A DNA stretch of 64,000 bases from Peptococcaceae bacterium. GTDB taxonomy: Bacteria > Bacillota > Desulfotomaculia > Desulfotomaculales > JACDOK01. The stretch is taken from positions 1 through 64,000 of the forward strand of contig JACDOK010000006.1 of NCBI GenBank assembly GCA_017656185.1, read 5' to 3'. Below, piece by piece: positions 54,611-64,000 of the stretch. The translations under genes and the position numbers were made by a program. Numbering within the stretch: position 1 is the first letter of the stretch; each line of letters starts with the position of its first letter. Below the pieces are notes generated by a model that saw only the letters and a list, made by a program, of their open reading frames with translations, had not been told where the DNA came from and did no database searches.

Positions 54611-56833
54611 TTAGAAATCTTTCATGGGGTTAGGACCTAATTCTTCCAGTTTCTCGGCAAATTCATCCAGTATCTTAGGAATTTGGTCGTAATCCATAAT
54701 GCTGACCTGCCGCATCTGCACCCGCTCGGATTCTAAGCGCAACCTGTCCAGGGTCTCCGAAATCTTCGACAATCTAATCTCAGCCAGTTCACTGCCCTTT
54801 ACGAAGTGGCACTGGTAATCATCCCCGTGTTTGCAGCCCAGGAGCATAACGCCGTCAAATCCGTTCGACATCGCGTCGGCGATCCAGATAAGGTTCAGCG
54901 AACCCAGGCATCTTACCGGGATGATTCTGATCCAGGGGTTGTATTCGAGGCGGTTGATACCCGCTATGTCGAGGGCCGGGATGGCGTCATTTTCACAGGC
55001 AAAGACCAGAATTCTCGGCTTTTCTTCAAATTCTTCCGGCACCTCGATGTTCTTGAGCATGCTGCCGATCATACCCACCGAGTAATTCTTGAAGGAGATA
55101 ATCCGTTCCGGACAAGCACCCATACAGGTACCGCATCTTCTGCACCGGGTGGGATGGGGCAGCGGGTAGGTTTTTTCGTCTTCATTAATGGCGCCAAACG
55201 GGCATTCTTCGGTACATCTCTTACACTGCGTACAACGGGACAGGTTGAATTCGGGGAACGAGAAATCAAGCGCCCGCGGGTGTACCGCCGCGCCCTTCGC
55301 GGTAAGCTCGACACATTGAATGGCCTTCAGCGCCGCACCGGCAGCATCGTCAATGGCCGCCCGCACGTCCATCGGCGCCCTTACCGTACCGGCGGGATAA
55401 ATGCCGGTCCGGCGGCTTTCGTACGGGAAGCAGATGAAATGCGAGTCGGGAAAGCCGTATTTCAAGGACGGCAGTTCCGGACCCTGCCGGTACTGCAGGT
55501 TAAGGATATCCGATCTGATGATCGTATCAGCCGCCGCCGCAGCAGCCTCAGCTTCTTCGCCCTCTTTGACTTCCACCGTCAATTCCTCTTCGCCGAAAGC
55601 CGTAGTGGGTACCATACCGGTAGCCAGAACCACGAGATCACTGTCTACCTGTACGGTTTCACCACGAACGACGTCCTCGGCTTCCACGCTTACCTGACCG
55701 CCAGCTTCGTTCACACCGACAACTTCACCCTTAATGAAGACAACACCTTCACTCTGGGCTTTCTTATACAGGAACTCGTACTGGCCGGCCGCCCGCAGGT
55801 CTTTATAAATAATGACCGCGGTGGCATCCGGATTCTGCTCTTTCACGTACAGGGCCTGCCGCAGAGAACCGACACAGCACTCGGCGGAACAATAGGGCAG
55901 GTGCTCGGGGTCACGGGACCCGGCACACTGGATAAAGGTTACGCTCTGTACTTCCTTGCCGTCGGAAGGCCGCGTAATCTTGCCGCTGGACGCCATTTCC
56001 TCAAACTGGTCCTTGGTGACCACGTCCTGGAAACGTCCAAAGCCCAGATGCGCCAACTTGGTGGCGTCGTACGGCTTGGCACCGGTCGCCAGTACGATCG
56101 CACCGACCTTTTCCTTAACGGTGTTTCCGTTCTGGTTGATAGTAACTTCAAAAATACCCGGGCCACCGGAAATACCCTCCGATTTGGCCGATGTATAAAC
56201 GGTAATGTTCGGGTTGTCCTCAACCTGCTTGATAATATCCTGGATATCGTTTTCCCTGAGTTCATCGTACGGCGGGCGCAGCGCCACCTGCTTATACTGC
56301 TTAGCCACCCAACCGCCCAGAGAGGCTTCCTTTTCGATCAAGACTACCTTGTAACCGGCTGCAGCCGCTTCCAATGCCGCGGTCAGACCGACCAGGCCAC
56401 CGCCAACTACCAAAATAGTCTTGACAATGCCTTCTTCTATGTACGGTTCCGGCAATTCAGACTTCTGGACCTTGACAATGCCCATACGCATATTGTCTTC
56501 GGCGATCATATCGGTGTCCTCGTCATTAGCCGGGTGGCACCATACTACGTGCTCTCTCAGGTTGACACGCTCTACCATAACAGAAGGGCCAAAATTAAAT
56601 ACATCGGTATTCACGCGGCCCGAGCATCCGGCGACAATTACGGCGTTAACGCCTTCTTCTCCTTCCAGGTCCTTCTTGATCAGTTCTACGCCTTCCTTGC
56701 CGCACAGGTGAGCGTGGGTCCGCACTACCGGACATTTGTATTCTTTTTCGGCAACCTTGGTTACCTTATCGATGTCCAGGGCGTCACCAATACCACACCC
56801 CGTGCAAACGTACACGCCAATTTTCTTAGCCAT
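54611..56833 (-). CDS. qmoB: QmoB / HdrA-like FAD-FeS protein with C-terminal MvhD domain
   Basis: VYVCTGCGIG; VVGGGLVGLTAALEAAAAGYKVVLIEKEASLGG; two 4Fe-4S motifs; C-terminal MvhD-like region (FACENDAIPALDIAG...VRCLGSLN...MLLGCKHGDDYQCHFVKGSELA). Confidence 0.94.
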   Translation of the reverse strand: MAKKIGVYVCTGCGIGDALDIDKVTKVAEKEYKCPVVRTHAHLCGKEGVELIKKDLEGEEGVNAVIVAGCSGRVNTDVFNFGPSVMVERVNLREHVVWCHPANDEDTDMIAEDNMRMGIVKVQKSELPEPYIEEGIVKTILVVGGGLVGLTAALEAAAAGYKVVLIEKEASLGGWVAKQYKQVALRPPYDELRENDIQDIIKQVEDNPNITVYTSAKSEGISGGPGIFEVTINQNGNTVKEKVGAIVLATGAKPYDATKLAHLGFGRFQDVVTKDQFEEMASSGKITRPSDGKEVQSVTFIQCAGSRDPEHLPYCSAECCVGSLRQALYVKEQNPDATAVIIYKDLRAAGQYEFLYKKAQSEGVVFIKGEVVGVNEAGGQVSVEAEDVVRGETVQVDSDLVVLATGMVPTTAFGEEELTVEVKEGEEAEAAAAAADTIIRSDILNLQYRQGPELPSLKYGFPDSHFICFPYESRRTGIYPAGTVRAPMDVRAAIDDAAGAALKAIQCVELTAKGAAVHPRALDFSFPEFNLSRCTQCKRCTEECPFGAINEDEKTYPLPHPTRCRRCGTCMGACPERIISFKNYSVGMIGSMLKNIEVPEEFEEKPRILVFACENDAIPALDIAGINRLEYNPWIRIIPVRCLGSLNLIWIADAMSNGFDGVMLLGCKHGDDYQCHFVKGSELAEIRLSKISETLDRLRLESERVQMRQVSIMDYDQIPKILDEFAEKLEELGPNPMKDF

Positions 56834-58094
56834 TTCCGTTACCACCCCTCACGGAACCCTGAATAGCTTTAAGCGCAGCAGCGGTAGCATCACGTACGGA
56901 GGCCGCCACATCCATGGGTTTCCGGGCACAACCGGCGCCACAAATACCGGTTTCCTTGGGCTCGGCAATCACAAACCCGTCGTCGTCGGTAGTGCCGTCT
57001 ACCGGAATGGGGTTGGCCAGGGTCGAAGGCACCATACCAGTCGCCAGCACGACGAGATCCGCTTCGTGATGCAAAACCTCACCTTTGATTTGGTCTTCAA
57101 CTTCGAGCACCAGATTCTTGGTGTCAGGGTTCTCAGTAATTTCGCCAACTTTACCCTTGATAAAGACTACGTTCTCGTCTTCCTGAACCTTGGTATAGAA
57201 ATCTTCGTATTTACCCATCGCCCGGATGTCGATGTAGAAGATGGTAATCTTGGCGTCGGGATATTGCTCTCTGATATAGGTGGCCTGTTTCAGGGTCGCC
57301 AGGCAGCAAACCTGGGAACAGTAAGGCTGGTGATTCTCGTCCCTGGAACCGGCACACTGGACAAAGGCAACGTTTGTTACGGGCTTGCCGTCGGAGGGGC
57401 GGACGATTTTCCCCTGGGTCGGTCCGTTCTTCGCAGCCAAGCGTTCCATCATCACGTTTGTAATCACGTTTTCATTCGCTTCAAAGTTGTAATAGCTGAT
57501 CTTGGAGGCATCATACGGCTCCCATCCGGTAGCCCAAACTATGGAATCGACCTTCAGGTTCATACTCTTGGCCTGCGCGTTCAAATCAATAGCTTTATAT
57601 TCACAGGCTTCCAAGCACTTACCACAGCTGCTGCCCGAACAAGCCTCCGGGTCAATGACATATTTCATAGGAAAGGCAAACTCGTGAGGCAGGTAGATGG
57701 CTTTGGTTTTGTCCAGCCCAAAATTAAAGTCATTAGGTCTTTCTGCCGGACAAGCTTCAACACACTTGCCGCAAGCCGTGCAGTCTTCGGTAACAAACCG
57801 GGGATGCAGCTTGACAGTCACGTCATAGTCCCCCTTCTGACCCGAGACAGCTTCGACTTCAGCAGAGGTAAAGATCCTAATGTTGGGATTCGTTTTAATT
57901 CTTCTGAAGTTAATTTCTAATCCGCAGTTGGGGGGGCAGAGCTTCGGGAAATACTTGTGGAGTTGAGCCACTCTACCGCCCAGGTAGGGCTTCTTTTCAA
58001 CGAGATACACCTCGTAACCCGTTTCGGCAGCCTCTACGGCGGCAGTCAGCCCGCTCATTCCACCCCCAACAACTAGGATACTTTTATTTGCCAT
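56826..58094 (-). CDS. qmoA: QmoA / HdrA-like FAD-FeS protein
   Basis: ILVVGGGMSGLTAAVEAAETGYEVYLVEKKPYLGGRVAQLHKYFPKLCPPNCGLEINFRRI; CTACGKCVEACP. Confidence 0.95.
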   Translation of the reverse strand: MANKSILVVGGGMSGLTAAVEAAETGYEVYLVEKKPYLGGRVAQLHKYFPKLCPPNCGLEINFRRIKTNPNIRIFTSAEVEAVSGQKGDYDVTVKLHPRFVTEDCTACGKCVEACPAERPNDFNFGLDKTKAIYLPHEFAFPMKYVIDPEACSGSSCGKCLEACEYKAIDLNAQAKSMNLKVDSIVWATGWEPYDASKISYYNFEANENVITNVMMERLAAKNGPTQGKIVRPSDGKPVTNVAFVQCAGSRDENHQPYCSQVCCLATLKQATYIREQYPDAKITIFYIDIRAMGKYEDFYTKVQEDENVVFIKGKVGEITENPDTKNLVLEVEDQIKGEVLHHEADLVVLATGMVPSTLANPIPVDGTTDDDGFVIAEPKETGICGAGCARKPMDVAASVRDATAAALKAIQGSVRGGNGNG

Positions 58095-58231
58095 TTATCC
58101 ATCACCCAACCATGAAAATTTTTTGCAGGCGCCATGCAGCAACGGTACCTAAACAGCACAAAAAAAAGAGGAGAAGCGGACGGGCGAAATCATAACGATT
58201 TCGCCCGCACCCGCTTGCTTTAACGCTGTTG

Positions 58232-60109
58232 TTAGTCAACCAGCGAGATGATATCCCGCTTGAACATTTCCCACTCGCCAGTAGCGGGATCCCACTTGCA
58301 GTTGACGAAGCACTTCCAGTTTTCCTCGTCCATCTTGGGAGTGTCGGTCCGGAAGTAGTAGCCCGGCCAACGGGTTTCCTCACGGAACAGGATGGTCCGG
58401 ATATGAGCTTCAGCCTGCCAGGTACGCTGGACGTTCTCCCAGCATCTCATAAGCTCGTGCAGGTCGCGAGCAGCAAGCTTCTCGGAGTCTTCTTTCAAGA
58501 GCTGCAGGAGCTCCATAGCTCTCTCGAGCATTGGCTTGCTGGTACGGAACCGAGCGGACACACCGCCAACGTACTCGTCCATCAACTTCTGCAGGCGGAA
58601 CATGTACTGCTTCGGCAGGATGTAGTTCGGGTTGACGTTCGGGTCGGTGGTGAAGCCGCTGTGCTCTTCCCACAGGGCCAGCGGGCGGAGGATTCTCTCT
58701 TTGAGTTCCTCGACCTTGGCCATGTCGACGTTCGGCTGCTCGTTATTTTCCTTCACGAACTTAACGATAGCCTTACCGGCAATTCTACCTTCGGCGTGGG
58801 AACCGGAGGAGAACTTGTGGCTGGAAGCACCGGAGGCGTCACCGGCTGCGAACAGACCCTTAATGGTGGTCATGTTGGTGTAACCCCAGAAGTATTCCGG
58901 CGGAGCGAGGTCCTCGGGACCGCTGACCCAGGCACCGGAAGCACCAGAGTGCGAACCGATGAAGTACGGCTCGGCAGCCGCGATTTCAGACGGTTTCTCT
59001 TCCGGGAAGACGTTGTTGGCGGCCCAGAGCAGAGCCTGCGAAATGGTCATGTCGAGGAAGTCTTCCCAGGCTTCGTTTTCGAGTTCTTTTCTCTTCTTCT
59101 TGTAGGCCTTGGGATCGTCCTTATAAGCTTCGGCCAACTTGGCCATAGCTTCTTCCGTTCTCATGTAGATCGGGCCGAGGCCTTCGTTTTCGTCCAGCAT
59201 ACCGAGATAGTTTCTCAGGTTGGCCGGGATCGGCTTCACAAGGCCGTAGGGAGCCCAGTTTTCGAGTTCGGCTCTACGCTCAACCATATACTCGCCGCCA
59301 AAGGCGTTGGTAGCTCTGGACTTAAAGAGCAGGAACCAAGCACCGACCGGGCCGTAGGCGTCCTTGAAGCGGACCGGGATGAAGCGGACTTCCTGGCAGG
59401 TCATTTCGGCGCCGGCCTTAATGGTGAAGTACGCGCTGGCACCGGAGTTGAAGGGAGGATACCAGGAACGGCCGAGACCTTCACCGCAGGAACGCGGCTT
59501 GAAGACGTGCACCGCGCCGCCCATTGCGGCCAGAACAGCCTTGGCCTTGAAGACGTAGAACTTGTTTTCACGGGTGCTGAAACCAACCGCGCCGGCGATT
59601 CTGTCGCCATCGAGGAGCGGCTCAACGATGAAGACACGCTCGTAAATGTTGTCGGTACCAAGGGCGTTCTTGGCAGCTTCAGCAACGATGATCTTGTAGG
59701 ACTCACCGTTGATCATAATCTGCCAGCGACCTTCGTGGACATAGTTGCCTTCTTCGTCTTTCCAGATGGGGAGACCCCATTTTTCAAACAGGTGCACGGT
59801 GCTGTCGACGTGACGCGCAATATTGGCAACAAGGTCATCACGGGCAATGCCCATGAGGTCCTGTTTCACGTAACGAATATAGTCTTCGACAGTGTTCTTG
59901 CCTTCTTTCAGGCCGATATACTCGTTAATAGCCGAAAGACCCATCGCAACGGCGCCGCTTCTGTCCATAGCCGCCTTGTCTACGAGGGTAACCTTCAAGC
60001 CTTCCTTTTTTGCCCAGTAAGCAGCTTCTACTGCTGCGCCGCAAGCCGCCATACCGCCGCCACAGATAAGAATATCAGTGGTGACTTCTACAGTTTCAAA
60101 GTTTGGCAT
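58232..60109 (-). CDS. aprA: Adenylylsulfate (APS) reductase subunit alpha
   Basis: ADILICGGGMAACGAAVEAAYWAK-type FAD site; VDKAAMDRSGAVAMGLSAIN; FYFRTDTPKMDEENWKCFVN-type C-term; 625 aa. Confidence 0.97.
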   Translation of the reverse strand: MPNFETVEVTTDILICGGGMAACGAAVEAAYWAKKEGLKVTLVDKAAMDRSGAVAMGLSAINEYIGLKEGKNTVEDYIRYVKQDLMGIARDDLVANIARHVDSTVHLFEKWGLPIWKDEEGNYVHEGRWQIMINGESYKIIVAEAAKNALGTDNIYERVFIVEPLLDGDRIAGAVGFSTRENKFYVFKAKAVLAAMGGAVHVFKPRSCGEGLGRSWYPPFNSGASAYFTIKAGAEMTCQEVRFIPVRFKDAYGPVGAWFLLFKSRATNAFGGEYMVERRAELENWAPYGLVKPIPANLRNYLGMLDENEGLGPIYMRTEEAMAKLAEAYKDDPKAYKKKRKELENEAWEDFLDMTISQALLWAANNVFPEEKPSEIAAAEPYFIGSHSGASGAWVSGPEDLAPPEYFWGYTNMTTIKGLFAAGDASGASSHKFSSGSHAEGRIAGKAIVKFVKENNEQPNVDMAKVEELKERILRPLALWEEHSGFTTDPNVNPNYILPKQYMFRLQKLMDEYVGGVSARFRTSKPMLERAMELLQLLKEDSEKLAARDLHELMRCWENVQRTWQAEAHIRTILFREETRWPGYYFRTDTPKMDEENWKCFVNCKWDPATGEWEMFKRDIISLVD

Positions 60110-60128
60110 ACTCAGTTAACCTCCTTCG

Positions 60129-60566
60129 TTACTTTTTCAGGGTCCAGAGTTCGACTCCCAGCGCTTCAGGCTCGGTGGAGAGCAACTGGCTGTTTAGATC
60201 ATCATGGGTTGCGAAACCACCGTTCGGATCAGCTTCGCCTTCCGGGGTGGTACGAATGGGGAACTTGAAGCGCTTCATAGTGCCGTCTCTAAAGGTAACG
60301 GTCCACATAATGTCTTCCGAACCTCTCATCGGGACACAGCTGGCACCCATCGGAACGAAGTCTGCGTATCCACGGACGTCCATAGCCTGCTGCGGGCAAA
60401 TCTTAACACAGCAGAGGCATTCCCAGCACATCTGCGGATCCTGGTTAAAGGCTTTACCCTTTTCCTTGTCCAACTTCATCAGATCGTTGGGGCAGATGTA
60501 CATGCAAGCGGTCTTATCCTGACCCTTGCAGCCGTCACATTTTTCCGCCATTACAAATGTTGGCAT
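60129..60566 (-). CDS. aprB: Adenylylsulfate (APS) reductase subunit beta
   Basis: MPTFVMAEKCDGCKGQDKTACMYICPNDLM...MCWECLCCVKICPQQAMDVRGYADFVPMGASC. Confidence 0.97.
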   Translation of the reverse strand: MPTFVMAEKCDGCKGQDKTACMYICPNDLMKLDKEKGKAFNQDPQMCWECLCCVKICPQQAMDVRGYADFVPMGASCVPMRGSEDIMWTVTFRDGTMKRFKFPIRTTPEGEADPNGGFATHDDLNSQLLSTEPEALGVELWTLKK

Positions 60567-60711
60567 CGACTCAACCTCCCAATTTTAAAGTTGCTAGACT
60601 GGACATGAGAAGTTTTCAGCATTACCTCTCCCCAATATCAACCGGCCTCTGGACACCACCCCTTTCTTCACGAGCTTGATTTCGCTGTGGCCGGTTAACC
60701 GCATGGACCTT

Positions 60712-60740
60712 ACTATAATGAAGCCACCCGCGGTCAACCA
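60712..60740 (-). promoter_or_regulatory. Possible sigma-A-like promoter of the apr operon
   Basis: Minus: TGGTTG-N17-TATAGT, ~150 bp upstream of aprB; -35 is weak. Confidence 0.3.
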
Positions 60741-61518
60741 CCACTTATTCAGGGTAAGCCTTGCAGGTTATTGCACCGGCGGCGCAAACCCTGCAGGATA
60801 AACCAGTCTTAGAATCACTTAGTGAAAAGCGATACTTGCCACCATTCAAAAACTGTTTTAAGAACCGTTTCACAAGCTATCTTCTACATACCCGCCCCTT
60901 ATTCCTGCTTGGAAATCGAAAAACCATAGTTTGTTATTTTGAGTACCTGGCAAACAATACTTACTTACTTGAAGACAGAAGAACACCAATAAATAAATAA
61001 CCTGTAAACACAAGAATGCCACTTTTAGGTAGGACTTGGGAAAACTTGTTTTGTGAAATTAGGCACTTAACCGATCGCTTCTTTAAACATTCAGCCAGCC
61101 GGTTAACCAATTGGAATGTGTTTTCTAAAACTATACCATGTATGTTGTAAAATTGACAAGCCTTCGAATAAAATAATTTTTCAGACACAGAGTGATAAAA
61201 ACATTGTAATCTCTGGCTTTGTACGCCAGCATCACACATCATTGATATGTTTGCGGGAACAGAGTTATACCCAAAAATTGTTTTAAGAAATTTGTCACAT
61301 TTTCGCGTTATTTGGTAAGTGCAGCTGTCACAAATGATTGTGCGTAAATTTACATGCCTTAATTTTAAATGAGATTGCTTGACCTACCCGCGTTAGGTAT
61401 TATACACTGCAAATTAAGCGTCCGGTAACGACTATGAGAGTTGGCTTATGGTAATACCATAAATATGGTACGCGACTTTTAACAGCCTTAGGACCTTTGA
61501 AAAATGGGAGGTGAAAGA

Positions 61519-61848
61519 ATGTCTCAGAAAGTGATGGAGAAGGCGCAAGACCTGGGTAAAGCCATTGCTGAAACCGAGGAGTATAAAGAGGTTAAAGAAA
61601 AACAGGCGCTGATGTTTAGGAACCGTGAATCACAGGAACTCCTCAGGAACTACCAGGCAATGAAAGAGGACATCCAGAAGAAGCAGGCTATGGGTGAACC
61701 CGTGTCTCCCGAAGAACAGAAAGCTATGGAGCAAATGGAGTTGAAAATGTCCGAAAACCCTATTATCAAAGATTTTATGGAAGCTCAGAACAGGTTTCAA
61801 CAGCTGCTCAACAAAGCCATTCAAACGGTCGTTGAGGCGTCGAAATAA
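61519..61848 (+). CDS. YlbF/YmcA (DUF964) family protein
   Basis: MEKAQDLGKAIAETEEYKEVKEKQALMFRNRESQELLRNYQAMKEDIQKKQ...NPIIKDFMEAQNRFQQLL. Confidence 0.88.
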   Translation: MSQKVMEKAQDLGKAIAETEEYKEVKEKQALMFRNRESQELLRNYQAMKEDIQKKQAMGEPVSPEEQKAMEQMELKMSENPIIKDFMEAQNRFQQLLNKAIQTVVEASK

Positions 61849-61852
61849 GGAA

Positions 61853-61882
61853 AAACCCGCGGAAGAGCGGGTTTTTCCTTTG
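61853..61882 (+). terminator. Intrinsic terminator
   Basis: AAAAACCCGCggaagaGCGGGTTTTTCC. Confidence 0.85.
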
Positions 61883-61894
61883 GTAATAAAAAGA

Positions 61895-62650
61895 CTACAT
61901 TCCCCTCGTCCTTTCCCGCGCTACCTTTCGCGCAGTCAGGCCCAGGACCAGGCCGGTGACAACAAATACCACCAAACTGAACGCCTGCCCCAGAGTCAAA
62001 CCTCCTACCCCGGGCGGCGACACACGCCAAAAGTCAATAATAAAACGATAGGCAGCATACAGCATAAAATACAGCCACATCAGGTAGCCGTCAAAAAGCT
62101 TGCGCCTGCGGCTGAACCACAGAACAGCAAATATTATTAAAGCAAAACCGATCGAATAAAGTTGGGTCGGATGCCGCGGAACGCCGTCAAAAGGAAACGC
62201 CACCGCCCAAGCAGCATCAGTGGGACGACCGTAACAACACCCGTTGAGAAAACACCCAATACGCCCGAAAGGATAACCGGCCGCCACACCCAGCGCCAGT
62301 AAATCGCCTAAAGCACCCAACCGGTAGCCCTTACGCTTGACAAATATTATTACAACCAAAAGGCAGGCAATCAGGGTGCCGTAAAATGACAGGCCGCCTT
62401 CCCAAATCTTAAAAATCTTAAGGGGGTTACCGGCAAAATGTTCCCATTCTATGATGACATAGGCCACACGGCTACCGATCACACCGGCTATAACAAGGTA
62501 CAAAGACAGGTCCAGGATGGTATCGGTACGCCATCCCAAACGCTTAGCTTCGTACCTGACTACGATGACACCGACAACCACCCCGATGGCCACCATAACC
62601 CCGTAGCTCATTACCGGGAAAGGTCCAATATGAAAAAGAACCGGCCACAT
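61895..62650 (-). CDS. lgt: Prolipoprotein diacylglyceryl transferase
   Basis: FHIGPFPVMSYGVM...WEGGLSFYGTL...GRIGCFLNGCCYGRPTD...RHPTQLYSIGFAL. Confidence 0.96.
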   Translation of the reverse strand: MWPVLFHIGPFPVMSYGVMVAIGVVVGVIVVRYEAKRLGWRTDTILDLSLYLVIAGVIGSRVAYVIIEWEHFAGNPLKIFKIWEGGLSFYGTLIACLLVVIIFVKRKGYRLGALGDLLALGVAAGYPFGRIGCFLNGCCYGRPTDAAWAVAFPFDGVPRHPTQLYSIGFALIIFAVLWFSRRRKLFDGYLMWLYFMLYAAYRFIIDFWRVSPPGVGGLTLGQAFSLVVFVVTGLVLGLTARKVARERTRGM

Positions 62651-63595
62651 TTATGAGTTATCCTCTTTACCGGCCCGCGCGCACTCTTTCGCACGACCGG
62701 ACAGAATCTCCAGCCCGTGAGGCAGTATGGAAGCCAAGACATCCAGGCATTCCTGCACCGCTTTGGGACTACCCGGCAGGTTGACAATTAAAGTTCGTTT
62801 CCGGATACCGGCAACACCCCGGCTCAGCCAAGCACGCGGGGTGATTTTACTCGTCTCGTAACGCATAACCTCCGCCAAGCCTGGAACAGGGCGCTCCACA
62901 ATGGCGGAAGTGGCCTCAGGTGTGTTATCACGCGGCGAAAATCCTGTCCCGCCGGTAGTAAGAATTAAGTCAACGTCCTCATCGCACAGGGCCACTAGAG
63001 TTTCGACAATGACTTCAATGTCGTCGCTGATCACCTTGGATTGAGTGACTTCCCAGCCCCAGCCGCGCACAATATCCTTGACGGCCTGGCCGGCTTCATC
63101 CACTCGTTTTCCCTGCGCACCGGTATCGCTTACGGTTACAACGGCTACTCTATAAACCTGACCAATAACCTCGATATGATCACCTTTCCTAACCGTTCCC
63201 GATTTTTTTACCTTTATAAAGATACCCTCGCGCGGCATTATACAATCCCCTACTTTTTGAAATACGGCACAACCGGTATGGCACTTTTTACCGATTTGTG
63301 ATACCTCACCGATAACTTCAGGACCGATTTGCAAAAGCGTCCCCACGGGCAAGGTATGCAGTTCCATACCCTCTACCGTCAGGTTTTCGGCAAAATCACC
63401 GGGTTTGACATTCAGACCTTTTTCCCGCATTTTATTAATGCTTTCCACTGCCAGCAGGCTTACCTGGCGGTGCCAGGGCCCGGCATGAGCATCACCGACG
63501 ATACCGTGGTTCTCCTGCAAAAAAGCCTCGCCCACATCGTTTTTCTGTTCACCCTTGTTTCTACTGGTGCAAACCGCTACAACGCGTCCTCCCAC
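62651..63595 (-). CDS. MOSC domain - MogA/MoaB-like fusion protein (molybdenum cofactor metabolism)
   Basis: N-term MOSC ([23 protein letters not shown]...[11 protein letters not shown]); C-term MogA ([21 protein letters not shown]...[20 protein letters not shown]...[16 protein letters not shown]). Confidence 0.93.
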   Translation of the reverse strand: MGGRVVAVCTSRNKGEQKNDVGEAFLQENHGIVGDAHAGPWHRQVSLLAVESINKMREKGLNVKPGDFAENLTVEGMELHTLPVGTLLQIGPEVIGEVSQIGKKCHTGCAVFQKVGDCIMPREGIFIKVKKSGTVRKGDHIEVIGQVYRVAVVTVSDTGAQGKRVDEAGQAVKDIVRGWGWEVTQSKVISDDIEVIVETLVALCDEDVDLILTTGGTGFSPRDNTPEATSAIVERPVPGLAEVMRYETSKITPRAWLSRGVAGIRKRTLIVNLPGSPKAVQECLDVLASILPHGLEILSGRAKECARAGKEDNS

Positions 63596-64000
63596 TCAGA
63601 TTCCCCCTCCCGTACAAAGGTGCCGCTGCGGCCTCCCGATTTTTGCACCAATCTTACCTGGTCGATCACCATTTCCTTATCAACGGCCTTGCACATGTCA
63701 TATACGGTCAAAGCCGCCATACTAACCGCCGTCAACGCCTCCATTTCGACACCCGTTTGACCGGCGGTTTTTACACGGGCTTCAACTTCAAGATACCCTT
63801 TTTCCTTGTCAGCCCTGAAATCCACTTTCACATTAGTCAACATTAAAGGGTGGCAGAGCGGGATTAAGCGTGCCGTTTCCTTCGCCGCCATAATACCGGC
63901 AGTACGAGCTACCGCCAGTACTTCACCTTTCGCCACGCGGTTTTCCAAAATCATCACCAGCGTCTCGGGCGTCATCCGCACCCGGCCACGAGCCGCCGCC
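63577..64000 (-). CDS. moaC: Cyclic pyranopterin monophosphate synthase (5' end beyond window)
   Basis: [53 protein letters not shown]...[29 protein letters not shown]; frame open to window end (AAARGRVRM). Confidence 0.96.
   Translation of the reverse strand, partial: AAARGRVRMTPETLVMILENRVAKGEVLAVARTAGIMAAKETARLIPLCHPLMLTNVKVDFRADKEKGYLEVEARVKTAGQTGVEMEALTAVSMAALTVYDMCKAVDKEMVIDQVRLVQKSGGRSGTFVREGESEWEDAL

Noticed and set aside
54806-56866. 686-aa plus-strand ORF antisense to qmoB
   Set aside because: Shadow ORF of a codon-biased gene; composition atypical, no RBS, sense gene is unmistakable
56736-57920. 394-aa plus-strand ORF antisense to qmoA
   Set aside because: Shadow ORF with no recognisable domain
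58229-60268. 679-aa plus-strand ORF antisense to aprA
   Set aside because: Shadow ORF; aprA on the minus strand has full family conservation

Overview
The 64 kb window looks like a chromosome segment of a thermophilic-type, Gram-positive sulfate-reducing Firmicute (Desulfotomaculum/Peptococcaceae-like). This rests on aprBA-qmoAB-hdrCB, spo0B-obg, a Spo0E-like ORF, menA and a bifunctional FBP aldolase/phosphatase. The first ~28 kb is mostly housekeeping: a c-di-GMP (GEMM-I) riboswitch with an HD-GYP gene and an MCP, then fbp, rnhA, menA, leuS, rsfS, nadD, proA/proB, obg/spo0B, dacF, htrA and two tRNAs. From ~28 to 53 kb lies an anion-transport and signalling island: four TauE/SafE permeases, two Alph_Pro_TM-like partners, DASS and ArsB/NhaD transporters, three CBS-pair proteins, rpoN, an NtrC-type regulator, two paralogous sensor kinases, USP and YezD-like proteins. 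It sits directly beside the aprBA-qmoAB-hdrCB operon (53-60.6 kb). Most interesting observations: (i) tandem arrays of different small palindromes joined by a constant 8-nt linker TGNRATAC; (ii) 7-mer and 11-mer tandem repeats that supply gene stop codons; (iii) a recurrent TTGTCACTAC motif confined, as far as I could see, to intergenic regions of the anion island, flanking an apparently catalytically dead IS1634-like transposase gene; (iv) three copies of a structured GGCC-switch-like RNA element with a compensatory stem change; (v) a near-consensus sigma-54 promoter with an upstream 18-bp palindrome. All calls were made by eye from sequence and the ORF list; no database searches were run.
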